64,000 bases of DNA, from positions 62,001 to 126,000 of the forward strand of contig NZ_JAMJFL010000013.1 of NCBI RefSeq assembly GCF_023544665.1, given 5' to 3'. How positions within the stretch are numbered: position 1 is the stretch's first letter; every line of letters begins with the position of its first letter. This DNA is from Streptomyces sp. YS415 (GTDB lineage: Bacteria > Actinomycetota > Actinomycetes > Streptomycetales > Streptomycetaceae). Positions 7,740-16,795 of this stretch are shown here, one piece after another. The position numbers and the translations under genes were made by a program. Under the pieces are notes generated by a model. The model was not told the DNA's origin. It saw only the letters and a list, made by a program, of their open reading frames with translations, and ran no database searches.

Positions 7740-9962
7740 TTACCGGACGCCGCCGCTCGCACCATCAGCCTGCCCCCGCCAGTGGGCGAAGTACTCCTGG
7801 GTGACAAGTGTGGCGGGGTGGTGGGGCCCCAGCACCCGCAGGGAGTCGGCCAGCAACTCTGCGAACGCAGTGGCGGCTCCGGCCGCATCCCCGGCCTCCC
7901 CCCGCCAGTTGGCAAGGTTGTGCCGGGCGAGCAGGGTGGAGGGGTGGTCGGGGCCCAGCACCCGCAGGAAGTCGGCCAGCAACTCTGCGAACGCGGTAGC
8001 GGCCCCGGCCGTATCCCCCGATTTTCCACGCCAGTAGGCGAGATTATGCCGGGCGAGCAGGGTGTCGGGGTGGTCGGGACCCAGCACCCGCAGCCGGTCG
8101 GCCAGCAGCTCGCCGGTGCCGGTGGCAGCCCCGGGAAGATCGCCCAACCGGCCCCGCCAGAAGGTGAGGTCGGCCCGGGTGGTCAGGGTGTCGGGGTGGT
8201 CGGGACCCAGCACCCGCAGCCGGTCGGCCAGCAGCTCGGCGAGCGCGGCGGCGGCCCCGGCCACATCCCCCGCCGCCCCCGCACCCCGCCAGTAGGCGAG
8301 GTAGTGGCGGGCAGTCAGGGTGTCAGGGTGGTCGGGCCCAAGCACCCGCAGGCGGTCGGCCAGCAGTTCGGCGGTGGAGGAGGCCGCCCCCACCACATCC
8401 CCCGCCTCCCCCTGCCAGTAGGCGAGGTAGTGCCGGGCGGTCAGGGTGTCAGGGTGGTCGGGACCCAAGCGGGCCATGGCGGCGCTGGTCAGGCGGTCGA
8501 AGTACTGTCGAGCGGCGCTGACTTGGCCGGCCTCACCAAGACTGCGGCCGGTTCGGTACAGCAGTGAGTGTGCGTCCGGGTGGACGAGGGCGGCTTCCGC
8601 AAAGTCGGTGAGTACGGCGGTGTTGGCGCGCAGGGCCTGGGCCAGAACGGTGTCGGTTTCGACGTCGGGCCAGGCAGCGAGTAGGGCGTCGGCCGCTGTG
8701 CGGGCTGTCTCGTCGAACTGGTCAGGAGTGAGGGTGTCGCGAACGGCGCGCTGGAGGAGTTGGTGCACGCGGACCGCGGTTTGCGGGGTGGTGGGGTCGT
8801 GCTGGATGAGGCTGAGGCGACGCAGGGTGCTCAGCGCCAGGCGGGCTTCGTGTTCCGGTACTTCCGGTTGCTCCGGAGATTCGTCGGTGGCGTCCGTCGC
8901 CCTGGCGCGGCTGCGGTGGCCGGCGAGGTAGGCCCGAGCGGGGCGGCTGGTCAGGACGGCCTCGGGGATTGCGTTGGGGTCCAGGAATGCGGCGAGCTGA
9001 AGAAGCGGGCGGGCCAGGTCCGGCGGCCGGAGCCGGGCGGCGTGTTCGATCGACAGTGACCACGTCGCAGCGACCGCCAGCCGCTGTCCATCAGGCAGCT
9101 TGTCGGGGGCGGCATCGCACAGCTGGGTGCGGCTGCGCAGGAGCTGGCGGTACTCGGCCACAGGGGTGGTGGTGTCGGTGAGGTAGGCGGCGGCCTGGGA
9201 CAGAGCCAGGGGCAGATGCCCAAGGTCCTGGGCCAGTGCGGCCAGTTGTGCGGGCGCTTCGGAGGGTGGCAGGGCATGGGTGAGGTAGGCCAGGGATTCG
9301 CCGGGGGTGAAGACGCCGACCGGGATGTGGCGGCGGCCGGTGGTCAGGGCCGCGTCCTGACGGCGGGTGGTGACCAGGACCCGTCCGGTGGGACTGGCCG
9401 GCGGCCACCAACCGTCCATGTCTGCCGGATCGCTGACATCGTCCAGCACGACCAGCCACCGGCACGGCTTCTGCCCCGCCTTGGGCTCCAGCCAGGCCAG
9501 AAACATTGCAGCTGCCCGCGCCGGATCGATCTCGTCGATGCCCACGATCTCGGCCGCTGCGGCCGCATAGCCCTCCACGACGGCCCCGCCGGTTGCCGCA
9601 GTGATCCACACCAGCACATCCAGCTGCACTGACCGCCACAGCGAGCGAGCGTAGTGCGCGGCGAGCTGGGTCTTGCCGACCCCGCCCATACCCACCACTA
9701 CACCGACCGAGGCAACCGGCGTGACGACCGCCATGCCGCCGCCATCCGAGAGCGCGGCAACCAGCCGGGCGACTTCGGCACGGTCCTGGAAACACGCAGC
9801 CTGCGCGGGAATCGTCCCGACTTGATGCGGCCACGACGAGACAGCACGGGGTGCGGCGTTGGTGATCTGCTGCATGCCTACCACTGGGGCACAAAAGGTG
9901 CCGTGCCGGAAATCGATTAAGTCCCGGGCCTCACCAGCGCCCTCGTCGTTCACGGGCTGCAT
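7740..9962 (-). CDS. NB-ARC/STAND NTPase with C-terminal TPR repeats
   Basis: This 740-aa protein has the layout of a signal-transducing STAND ATPase. The P-loop GMGGVGKT is at about residues 91-98, and Walker B (WLVVLDD) is near residue 170. A sensor-type RVLVTTRR follows, then a GxP-like DLGHLPLALSQAAAYL. From about residue 500 to the end it has tetratricopeptide units built on LGPDHPDTL. In plants, animals and bacteria such proteins act as switches that oligomerize on sensing a trigger, and several bacterial ones are antiphage sensors. No effector domain is visible at the short N-terminus. The ATG at 9962 is chosen because GGAG lies 8 bases before it. A GTG at 9971 is also in frame. Confidence 0.88.
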   Translation of the reverse strand: MQPVNDEGAGEARDLIDFRHGTFCAPVVGMQQITNAAPRAVSSWPHQVGTIPAQAACFQDRAEVARLVAALSDGGGMAVVTPVASVGVVVGMGGVGKTQLAAHYARSLWRSVQLDVLVWITAATGGAVVEGYAAAAAEIVGIDEIDPARAAAMFLAWLEPKAGQKPCRWLVVLDDVSDPADMDGWWPPASPTGRVLVTTRRQDAALTTGRRHIPVGVFTPGESLAYLTHALPPSEAPAQLAALAQDLGHLPLALSQAAAYLTDTTTPVAEYRQLLRSRTQLCDAAPDKLPDGQRLAVAATWSLSIEHAARLRPPDLARPLLQLAAFLDPNAIPEAVLTSRPARAYLAGHRSRARATDATDESPEQPEVPEHEARLALSTLRRLSLIQHDPTTPQTAVRVHQLLQRAVRDTLTPDQFDETARTAADALLAAWPDVETDTVLAQALRANTAVLTDFAEAALVHPDAHSLLYRTGRSLGEAGQVSAARQYFDRLTSAAMARLGPDHPDTLTARHYLAYWQGEAGDVVGAASSTAELLADRLRVLGPDHPDTLTARHYLAYWRGAGAAGDVAGAAAALAELLADRLRVLGPDHPDTLTTRADLTFWRGRLGDLPGAATGTGELLADRLRVLGPDHPDTLLARHNLAYWRGKSGDTAGAATAFAELLADFLRVLGPDHPSTLLARHNLANWRGEAGDAAGAATAFAELLADSLRVLGPHHPATLVTQEYFAHWRGQADGASGGVR
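7780..8470 (-). repeat. Near-identical 126-bp tandem repeats encoding TPR units
   Basis: The 3' part of the NTPase gene contains about six tandem copies of a 126-bp unit (one copy about 132 bp). Each encodes LLADRLRVLGPDHPDTL followed by a variable stretch and YWRG. Landmarks recur near 7845, 7971, 8097, 8223 and 8355. DNA identity between neighbouring units is high, so the array probably expanded recently or is kept alike by gene conversion. Confidence 0.85.
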
Positions 9963-10517
9963 GCCCTTCACTCCGGGCCCTCCCCCCAGCCATTCCGACG
10001 TACCAGGTTAGCCATCCAAAACCCCAGCAACTGCGGACCAGAGCAGAGCTGTTACGGACCTTTCCTAGAGTTGTCGTGTTGAGTGAGAGGCCGGTTTCGG
10101 TACGGAAGCCCTCGATGAGGTCGGCGCCTTGCTGGATATGGCGCAAGCCGCTGCGGACGGCGTGGGCGTCTGAGTGCGTGCTATCGAGGGCCCTACGAGG
10201 GCGCCGGTGGCATCCGGACGACCGCAATCCTTGCGTCCAGATCGACCGTTGTCCTGTTCGGCGGCGCCCCATCGTCCTGGTTATCCGGCATGACCAGTGC
10301 CGACTGCCGCTCCCGGCTTGGTCTTCTGCTCGAACAGCTCGGCCGCGCGCATGCGCACCCTCTTCCGGCGCTGACGTCCCGCAGGGGTCAGCCCGCCCTC
10401 ATCCGCATACCTCACACACCACGGAATCCGGCCAACACCCCCGGCCCAGCAGGCACTTGGAGAACACCCTGACAAGCCGCTTAAGTAGCATGTGGCGCAC
10501 CGATCGGGGAGGGCGGC
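9963..10517. other. Intergenic region, no supportable gene
   Basis: About 550 bases lie between the starts of two divergent genes. A leftward frame at about 10060-10200 contains a plausible protein-like stretch (RHIQQGADLIEGFRTETG) that may be a gene remnant, but it was not identified and has no proper start or end. The region should hold the promoters of the NTPase and the FAD monooxygenase. Confidence 0.35.
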
Positions 10518-11990
10518 ATGCCGCAGGTTGTTGACGCCGAGGTAGTCGTGGTGGGCGGCGGCCCCGTCGGGATGCTCGTTGCCGCCGAACTCGGGCTGCT
10601 GGGCACGAAGGTGCTCGTCCTGGAGACGCGGGCGGCGGTCTCGGACCGCCCGAAGGCCAACACCCTTCACGCCCGGGCCGTGCAGAGTCTCGCCAGGCGC
10701 GGCTATGTGGACGCGGTGGCGGGCGTGGCGGACGCGGCTCCGCAGCCGTTCCACTTCGCCGGGATACAGGGCATGCAGATCGCCGCCCCCGAGGGCGAGC
10801 CCTCCCCCATCCTCAAGCTCGCGCAGGCGGAACTTGAACGGGCGCTTGAACAGCGCGCGTTGGCGCACGAAATTACGGTGCTGCGCTCCCACGAGGTCAC
10901 GCAGGTCTCACAGGACGCAGAGGGAGTCCGGGTCGTGGCCAACACACCGCACGGCACCAAGTCTTTCTCGGCGCTCTACCTGGTGGGAGCCGACGGTAGT
11001 GCGAGCCGGGTGCGCGAGCAGGCGGGCTTCGCTACGGACACCAGCGCGGCGACCGTCTCCGCGCTGATGGGGCAGGTCCGGTTCGCGGCCCCGGACACCG
11101 CGCCGCGTGGCTGGCAACGCACTCCCCGCGGCTGGGTGGTGTGCCGGACCGAGTCCGACGGAACCGGGGTGATCCGCACACTGAACTTCGCTGCACCCGC
11201 CGACTGGCGCGCCCGGCCAACACTCGACGAACTGCGGACCGAAGTCCGCCGTATCCTCGAACGCGACGTACCCATGACCGAGGCTCTGTTCCTGAGTAGA
11301 TTCAGCGACTACACCCAGGTCGCGCGCACCTTCCGCCTCGATCGAGTCTTCCTGGCCGGAGACGCCGCGCACATCCATTTCCCCATCGGGGGTCAGGGCC
11401 TGAGCACGGGGATCGGCGACGGCTTCAACCTCGCCTGGAAGCTCGCGTATGCGGTGCGCACGGGCTCGGGCGACCAGCTGCTCGACACCTACGACCTTGA
11501 GCGCCGCCCCGTCGTCGAACAGGTCGTGCGCAACACCCGTGCGCAGCTGGCCCTGATGCGCCCCGCGGCCGAACTCGACCCGTTGCGCGAGCTGTTCGCG
11601 CGCATCCTGCCCTTCGGCGAGGTCAGCGCGTTCATCGGTGGCGCCCTGAGCGCGCAGGAAACGGTTTGCTCCGCCGGCCGGGACAGCGCCTGCGAGTGGA
11701 CCGGCCGGTTCCTGCCCAACCAGCTCTTCAAGACGGACCGCGGCGTCGAGGACGTCACCGAGCTGCTGCGTGCGGGGCGCCCGCTGATGCTGTACCACTC
11801 CGAGTCGGGGCAGCGCCATGCGTCGGTGGCGCAGGGCTGGTCCCACGTGCTCCGGACGGTCCGGGTACACGGGCGGCGTCCCCTGTCGCGGGACGCCCTG
11901 CTCGTCCGCCCCGACGGCTACATCGCCTGGACATCCGCGAGCGAGGATCTCGCGGTTCTCTTGCACACGTGGTTCGGTCAGCATCGCTGA
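10518..11990 (+). CDS. FAD-dependent monooxygenase (PheA/TfdB-type aromatic hydroxylase)
   Basis: This 490-aa flavoprotein belongs to the class A hydroxylases acting on phenols, polyketides or antibiotics. The N-terminal dinucleotide motif GGGPVG is at residues 13-18. The second FAD motif FLAGDAAHIHFPIGGQG, with the following GLSTGIGDGFNLAWKL, is typical. The C-terminal thioredoxin-like domain of the family (residues about 380-490) is present, so the length is normal. It stands alone without biosynthetic neighbours, and a role in modifying or inactivating an aromatic compound is inferred. Resistance by rifampicin-type hydroxylation is one possibility but is not shown. Confidence 0.9.
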   Translation: MPQVVDAEVVVVGGGPVGMLVAAELGLLGTKVLVLETRAAVSDRPKANTLHARAVQSLARRGYVDAVAGVADAAPQPFHFAGIQGMQIAAPEGEPSPILKLAQAELERALEQRALAHEITVLRSHEVTQVSQDAEGVRVVANTPHGTKSFSALYLVGADGSASRVREQAGFATDTSAATVSALMGQVRFAAPDTAPRGWQRTPRGWVVCRTESDGTGVIRTLNFAAPADWRARPTLDELRTEVRRILERDVPMTEALFLSRFSDYTQVARTFRLDRVFLAGDAAHIHFPIGGQGLSTGIGDGFNLAWKLAYAVRTGSGDQLLDTYDLERRPVVEQVVRNTRAQLALMRPAAELDPLRELFARILPFGEVSAFIGGALSAQETVCSAGRDSACEWTGRFLPNQLFKTDRGVEDVTELLRAGRPLMLYHSESGQRHASVAQGWSHVLRTVRVHGRRPLSRDALLVRPDGYIAWTSASEDLAVLLHTWFGQHR

Positions 11991-12199
11991 TAGCGCTGGA
12001 GTGGTTGTCTCACGTGGGCAGTGGGCTGATGTGAGCTGCTCCTGTGCCAGCGTGACTACCGGGCCACCCTCGCAGAGGGACTGGCCGCATGGATCGTCTC
12101 CACGCTGCGCCGCGTCAAAGCGTGCCAAACGACCAGAACACAGGTCGGCAGATTCCCACCGGGGGCACGCCGTGACCGGAGCCCGTGAAGGAGGAGCAG

Positions 12200-12820
12200 G
12201 TGACTGAGACGTCTGAGTGGCAGGCGCTCCAGCACCTCATGCCACCCGCGCTCGAACCGGACCTCGCGGTCGACTGGGACCGGATGCGGGAGTCGTGGGG
12301 TACGGAGTTCCCCGCCGACTACCGGCAGTTCATGGAGGTGTACGGGCCAGGGACGGTCCAGAGCTATCTGGTCGTCCAGGACCCGGAGCCCCGGGGCGGG
12401 CCCCGGCGCTCGCCGTTCGGCGGCATGCAGCATGAGACGGCCAACGCCGAACATGCCTGGGCCGTCACGGCGAAGTCGCCGCAGCTGGCGGGGGCGAGCC
12501 CACGGCTGATCGCCGGGGGCGCGGACTCCAGCGCGGACATCCTGTGCTGGGACGCCTCCGGTACGGACCCCGACGCCTGGCCGGTGCTGGTGCTGGACCG
12601 GGACGAGGGTCTGTGGAGCCGTTACGACTGCGGCATGGTGGGGTTCCTCACCCGGCTGCTGCGTGCGGAGTTCGACGAGTGTCCGCTCGGCGACCTCTCG
12701 TTGTGGGGAAGGGGCTCGGCGGTCTTCCTCACGGTGAGCGAGTACCAGCGGCGGCTGGAGCAGGGGCTCGATCCGTGGACGGGCAAGCCTGATCCGTACG
12801 CCGGATCGTACGGCCGCTGA
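12200..12820 (+). CDS. SMI1/KNR4-family protein
   Basis: This 206-aa cytosolic protein has the SMI1/KNR4 pattern: WGTEFPADYRQFMEVYGPGTV near the N-terminus, then LIAGGADSSADILCWDASG and the C-terminal YRRLEQG-like helix. The superfamily includes many immunity proteins that neutralize polymorphic toxins, although stand-alone copies are common in Streptomyces. The GTG at 12200 is chosen over an upstream GTG because an exact AAGGAGG site (12188-12194) precedes it by 5 bases. A strong hairpin terminator follows. No toxin gene is adjacent. Confidence 0.85.
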   Translation: MTETSEWQALQHLMPPALEPDLAVDWDRMRESWGTEFPADYRQFMEVYGPGTVQSYLVVQDPEPRGGPRRSPFGGMQHETANAEHAWAVTAKSPQLAGASPRLIAGGADSSADILCWDASGTDPDAWPVLVLDRDEGLWSRYDCGMVGFLTRLLRAEFDECPLGDLSLWGRGSAVFLTVSEYQRRLEQGLDPWTGKPDPYAGSYGR

Positions 12821-12841
12821 TCGAGCCACCGCCCTGAAGAA

Positions 12842-12884
12842 GACGGGACGCTTCGAAACATCCGAAGCGTCCCGTCCGCGTTTT
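12842..12884 (+). terminator. Strong intrinsic terminator
   Basis: A perfect 14-bp stem (GACGGGACGCTTCG at 12842-12855 with 12863-12876) and 7-base loop are followed by CGCGTTTT. It lies 21 bases after the SMI1/KNR4 stop codon. The facing MerR gene ends at 12993. Confidence 0.85.
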
Positions 12885-12992
12885 CATCAGCAGGCAGCCG
12901 AGTCGAGACCTTCAACCAGGTGGAGCGTTACGCCCTGTGCTGCTCGCCGAACTCGGTGCTGCCCGACTCCGTCTGCGGGCACTGTGGCCGCC

Positions 12993-13352
12993 CTACACAC
13001 CGATGTCCTCGCGGGCCCGAGTGGCGGAGATGAGCCCGGCCAGGGAGGTGCGGGTTTCCGACAGCGCGGAGATCCGGTCGTCCAGACCCGCGAGGTGTTC
13101 CTGGAGGGTCTCCAGCTTGCATCCGGCGACCGTGCCGTCTTCCCGAATGCACGGCTGCAGGTCGCGGATGACGCGGCTCGGCAGGCCGGCATCCAGCAGC
13201 GCGCGAATGCGCCGGACCACGGCGGGGGCGCTGTCGCCGTAGCGGCGGTGGCCACTGTCGAGGCGGTCGGACTCCAGGAGGCCCTGCTCCTCGTAGTAGC
13301 GCAACAGGCGGACGGAGGTGCCCGTTATGGCGGCCAGTTCGCCGATCTTCAT
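12993..13352 (-). CDS. MerR-family transcriptional regulator
   Basis: This 119-aa regulator starts MKIGELAAITGTSVRLLRYYEEQGLL, the standard MerR winged-helix DNA-binding domain (residues 1-70). A dimerization coiled coil follows. The C-terminal part has two Cys residues (PCIREDGTVAGCKLETL), but not the pattern of the known metal sensors. It is divergent from a small monooxygenase gene, and a perfect palindrome lies between them inside a promoter-like spacer. MerR proteins typically activate such divergent genes by untwisting a long promoter spacer. The inducer is unknown. Confidence 0.9.
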   Translation of the reverse strand: MKIGELAAITGTSVRLLRYYEEQGLLESDRLDSGHRRYGDSAPAVVRRIRALLDAGLPSRVIRDLQPCIREDGTVAGCKLETLQEHLAGLDDRISALSETRTSLAGLISATRAREDIGV

Positions 13353-13372
13353 GTGGTGCTCCTCACATCCTC

Positions 13373-13404
13373 TTGAATCTCACATTGATGTGAGATCTTA
13401 GCGT
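13373..13404 (+). promoter_or_regulatory. MerR-type operator/promoter
   Basis: A perfect dyad with 9-bp arms (ATCTCACAT and ATGTGAGAT, 13377-13396) overlaps a -35-like TTGAAT (13373-13378). A -10-like element would fall near 13396-13404. Placing the operator within the promoter spacer is the hallmark of MerR activation. Transcription would start very near the ATG at 13412, so the message could be leaderless. Confidence 0.7.
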
Positions 13405-13411
13405 GAGGGCC

Positions 13412-13741
13412 ATGACGAACACCGATCGCCCCATCGCTCTCTACGGATTCCTGCGCCCCAAGCCGGAGTACGCGGACGAGGTCCGGCGCATCCTCTCCTC
13501 CTTCGTGGAACCCACCCGGCAAGAGCCCGGCAACCTGCAGTACCACCTCCACGAGCATGAGGACGGCCGCTTCTTCCTGTACGAGATCTGGCGCTCCCAG
13601 GAAGACCTGGACCGGCACAACGCGACGCCCCCGCTGCGCGCCTTCCTGGAGAACCTGATGACCTTCCTGGAGGAATCCCCGGAAGGCTACTTCGACACCA
13701 TGCTCAGCCTGTACGCCGAGGCGGCGCCGGTTCCCGCCTGA
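13412..13741 (+). CDS. Antibiotic biosynthesis monooxygenase (ABM/YgiN-like) domain protein
   Basis: This 109-aa protein is a single ABM dimeric alpha/beta-barrel domain. Visible signatures are LRPKPEYADEVRRIL, EPGNLQYHLHEHEDGRFFLYEIWRSQEDLDRH and the C-terminal LRAFLENLM. Such proteins act as cofactor-free quinol monooxygenases or as stress-related enzymes. The divergent MerR gene and the operator in front of it suggest induced expression. The ATG at 13412 is preferred to a GTG three codons earlier because of its position relative to the MerR-type promoter. The substrate is unknown. Confidence 0.85.
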   Translation: MTNTDRPIALYGFLRPKPEYADEVRRILSSFVEPTRQEPGNLQYHLHEHEDGRFFLYEIWRSQEDLDRHNATPPLRAFLENLMTFLEESPEGYFDTMLSLYAEAAPVPA

Positions 13742-13761
13742 AACCGACGCCCATCACCCGC

Positions 13762-16647
13762 TCAGTGACCGACGTGGACATACCCGGCCCACAGGGAAGG
13801 GCTGGCCGGGTACCGGTCACGCAGGGCGCGTACGGCCCGGTGCAGCGCCTGGGCCGACAGTTCGGTGCGGGGTGGGGCGGTGCCGCCGTCGGTGAGGCCG
13901 GCGTAGGTCGCGCGGGTGATCTCCACCGAGGTGGTGTCGTTGACCGGCCAGAGGGTGCCGATGACACGCCGGTATCCGGCGAGTTGGAAGGCTCCGGTGA
14001 TGTGCAGTGGCTCGTCGGCGTTGTCCGGGTGCGTGTTGGAGGTGCTGCAGGCGGACAGGAAGGCGAGGTCCGCGTAGGGCAGTTCCATGGCGGAAAGCTG
14101 CTCCACGGTCAGCGGTCGGATGAGGTGGTCGTGGAGCAGCAGCATGCCGGCGCCGGGGTTGTCCCAGGAAGTGAGGCCGTGGCAGGAGAAGTGAGCGACG
14201 GGGCAGGCGGGCAGCGCGCGGACGACGTTCTCGTACGTGGCCTGCGCGCCGGACAGGATCAGGCCGTGCGGCAGCAGTTCCGTGAGGGCCGCGGCCTCTG
14301 CCGCCGCGCCCGGCAGCGAGGGGGCGTTCTCCGCGTCGGGCACTGCCACGACCAACGGGTGCAGGGCCGTACCGGCCGCCGGGGGACGGATCCGGTCGGC
14401 CAGGGCGCGCACGGTGGTTGTGCAGGAGGAGACGGCCCGGTCCATCACCGTCGCCTTCCCGCCACTGTCGTGATGGCCGGCGGCATGGAGCGGGAAGTAC
14501 GACATCAGGCCGACGGGGCACCACCAGATGCGGGGCAGGGGCTGCGTATCGGAGGTGGGGGCGGTGAGGCTCAGCGCGTCGAGCACGGGTTCGGTGACGC
14601 GGTCCCACAGCCAGCGCAGGATCTCGTCCAGATCCCGCTGTGCGTCCCGGCGGGTGAGCAGCGACGGGTCGTAGGGGGCGACGAAGACGGCACGAGCCAG
14701 GCGCAGGAGGTGAGCGATGACGTCGGCCTGGGTCAGGCCGGTCAACGGGACCGCCAGGACGGGCTGTTCGGCGTCCGCCCGCAGGATGAGTGCGTCGCAG
14801 CGGCGCTCGGTGATGTTCACGATGACTACGGGGCCCTGCTCGGCCTGGTGGCGCAGCTCCTGGACGGAGGGCGCCCGCAGGAAGCCTGCCATGCCGTCGA
14901 GGCTGCGGATCCGGCTCATCAGGTCGTCCCAGTTCCCGTCGTTCCCCTCGCGGGCAGGGGCGTTGAGGGCGGTGCGCAGCCGCAGGAACTCGGCGTGGAG
15001 CTCGGGTGACCGGTGCCGCAGCAGCCTGACGTCACGGGCCTCCAGCGTCCTGCCGTGCAGGATTCCGCGCGACAACTCCAGCAGTTCCAGGGCCCGTTCC
15101 GGTCTGCCGAGCTCCAGCGCGGCGGCAGCGGCACCGTCCGGCAGTCCCTCGAGCTGTCTGAGTCCGATGACGTTGCCCAGGTAGGACAGCCAGTGAGGGG
15201 TGAGCTGCGGCAGCAGGGCCACTGCGGCTTCATAGGCGGCGAGTGCGGCGTGCGGGTCGCCGAGAGCGGCCTCCATGGCGCCCAGGTGCTGGAAGCTCTT
15301 GATCCGTACGTTGGGCGGTGCGGCGGTGGACGCGGCCTCGGCGAAGACATGCCGCGCCTGGCGCCGCCACGCGTCGGCGTCGCCGTGCCTGGCCAGGTCG
15401 CGCAGGGTGACACCCAGATGCCACAGGCGATCGCCACGTTCCCGGTGGTCGGGCGGTGTGGCGGCCGCCACGTGCTGTAACAGCCCCAACGCCTCATGCA
15501 GTGCTGCGGCGTCCGTGCCGCGCGCGCTGACGCTGGAGCGGTACAACAGGATCCCTGCCAGGAGGAATTGTGCCTCTGTGCGCCCTGGACCGGGATCGGG
15601 GGCGGCAGCCACGGCCGTGCGGGCTGTCAGTTCCGCCTCCGTGAGCGTGAGTTGCTCATTGGTCATGGCATGCAGGGAAGCCAGCGACTGAGTGAGGTCG
15701 ATGAGAGTGTCGGCGTGCTCGTCGGCGGCCGATGGTGTCTCGAGCGTCGCCCGCATCAGGTCGATGGCCCGGCGCATCAGGCCGGGGTCCCTGCGGTCCT
15801 GGGCGAGCAGCCTGACGGCGGATGCGAGACGTGTTCGCCGCGTGTCGAACTCGGGATCGCTCCGCGGTGTGGCCGCAAGGCACTGTTCGCTCAAGTCGAC
15901 CGCCTCGACCAGCAGTGGCGTGTCCGTCGTCGCGTCGTGCAGTGCCCTCAGAGCGCGTACGAGATCGAACTGTGCCCCCGCACGGTCGGACGCGCTGCCG
16001 GCCTCGGACAGCGCCTCGCGCGCGAGGCCGACGGCTTCCTGGAGCGGTTCGACGTGCGCGGTGGCGCTCGCGAGATGCCGCAGCGAGGTGATCAGGACCG
16101 TCCGGAACATGGAGCGGAGCCCGTCGCCGGGCGGGACGGCCGCGTAGCCCTCGCGTGCCACCTGGACGGCCTCGACGGGTGCGTCCCGGTCCCCGCTCCG
16201 CTCGAAGTGCTCACCGAGCTGGACCGCCAGGTAGAACTGGTTCACCTGGCGCATGCTGTCGCCGTGTGGCGTCGCCGTCACGGCCTCGCGGAAGGCGAGC
16301 ACCGACTCGGCCACGGGCTGAGGGGAGTCCGTGCCCTGGGCGACCGTGAACAGCCGCTGTCCCAGGCTGTTGAAGACCCGGCCGCGATGGAAGTGGCCCG
16401 GCGGCACCAGCACAACGCAGCGATGCAGCAGGGCGATCGAGGCGGCAAGGTCCGCCTCCCGCGCCGTACCGGTTCTGCGGCCGGCGCGGTCGGCGAGCAG
16501 TTCCGCGGCAGTGAGCAGCACTTCCAGATCGTACGGATCTTCGGCCGCCAGTTCGTGCAGCCCGGCCAGCACGTCGGACGGGTCGGTGCCCCGCCTCTCA
16601 TGCACGTCGGCCATGAAGAGCAGTTTGCGGCGCTTCCACTTGCTCAT
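13762..16647 (-). CDS. TPR-CHAT caspase-like protease
   Basis: This 961-aa protein has a long alpha-helical TPR-like region (about residues 30-560) and a C-terminal CHAT domain (about 640-950), a caspase-fold cysteine protease. The expected dyad is present: His823 in HFSCHG and Cys867 in LSACST, with the downstream GYRRVIGTLWPVND typical of CHAT. In other bacteria TPR-CHAT proteins are activated by partner sensors and cleave a dedicated substrate as part of immunity. Here the gene is divergent from two overlapping small genes, which are candidates for partner and substrate. The ATG at 16647 (MSKWKRRK) is preferred, with AAGGAAG upstream. An in-frame upstream ATG would add 19 residues. Confidence 0.88.
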   Translation of the reverse strand: MSKWKRRKLLFMADVHERRGTDPSDVLAGLHELAAEDPYDLEVLLTAAELLADRAGRRTGTAREADLAASIALLHRCVVLVPPGHFHRGRVFNSLGQRLFTVAQGTDSPQPVAESVLAFREAVTATPHGDSMRQVNQFYLAVQLGEHFERSGDRDAPVEAVQVAREGYAAVPPGDGLRSMFRTVLITSLRHLASATAHVEPLQEAVGLAREALSEAGSASDRAGAQFDLVRALRALHDATTDTPLLVEAVDLSEQCLAATPRSDPEFDTRRTRLASAVRLLAQDRRDPGLMRRAIDLMRATLETPSAADEHADTLIDLTQSLASLHAMTNEQLTLTEAELTARTAVAAAPDPGPGRTEAQFLLAGILLYRSSVSARGTDAAALHEALGLLQHVAAATPPDHRERGDRLWHLGVTLRDLARHGDADAWRRQARHVFAEAASTAAPPNVRIKSFQHLGAMEAALGDPHAALAAYEAAVALLPQLTPHWLSYLGNVIGLRQLEGLPDGAAAAALELGRPERALELLELSRGILHGRTLEARDVRLLRHRSPELHAEFLRLRTALNAPAREGNDGNWDDLMSRIRSLDGMAGFLRAPSVQELRHQAEQGPVVIVNITERRCDALILRADAEQPVLAVPLTGLTQADVIAHLLRLARAVFVAPYDPSLLTRRDAQRDLDEILRWLWDRVTEPVLDALSLTAPTSDTQPLPRIWWCPVGLMSYFPLHAAGHHDSGGKATVMDRAVSSCTTTVRALADRIRPPAAGTALHPLVVAVPDAENAPSLPGAAAEAAALTELLPHGLILSGAQATYENVVRALPACPVAHFSCHGLTSWDNPGAGMLLLHDHLIRPLTVEQLSAMELPYADLAFLSACSTSNTHPDNADEPLHITGAFQLAGYRRVIGTLWPVNDTTSVEITRATYAGLTDGGTAPPRTELSAQALHRAVRALRDRYPASPSLWAGYVHVGH

Positions 16648-16795
16648 CGCTTCTTTGCTTCCTTCTGGTCCCCCGCAGCGTCCCGGCGTCATACCGCCGA
16701 TCACCGTAGCGGGATGCGCCGGGTCCTGGGCCGTAGAGTCACCAACTCTGGGATTGTGTAACCGTTATGGCGATCGCCAAGGCAGGGAGCGCTCG

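Noticed and set aside
7782..8567. Plus-strand Gly/Val-rich repeat frame
   Set aside because: It is the antisense image of the TPR-encoding repeats; the repeat lies in the NTPase gene on the minus strand.
10281..10892. Leftward frame of 203 codons opposite the FAD monooxygenase start
   Set aside because: Antisense to a clear monooxygenase N-terminus, with no motif.
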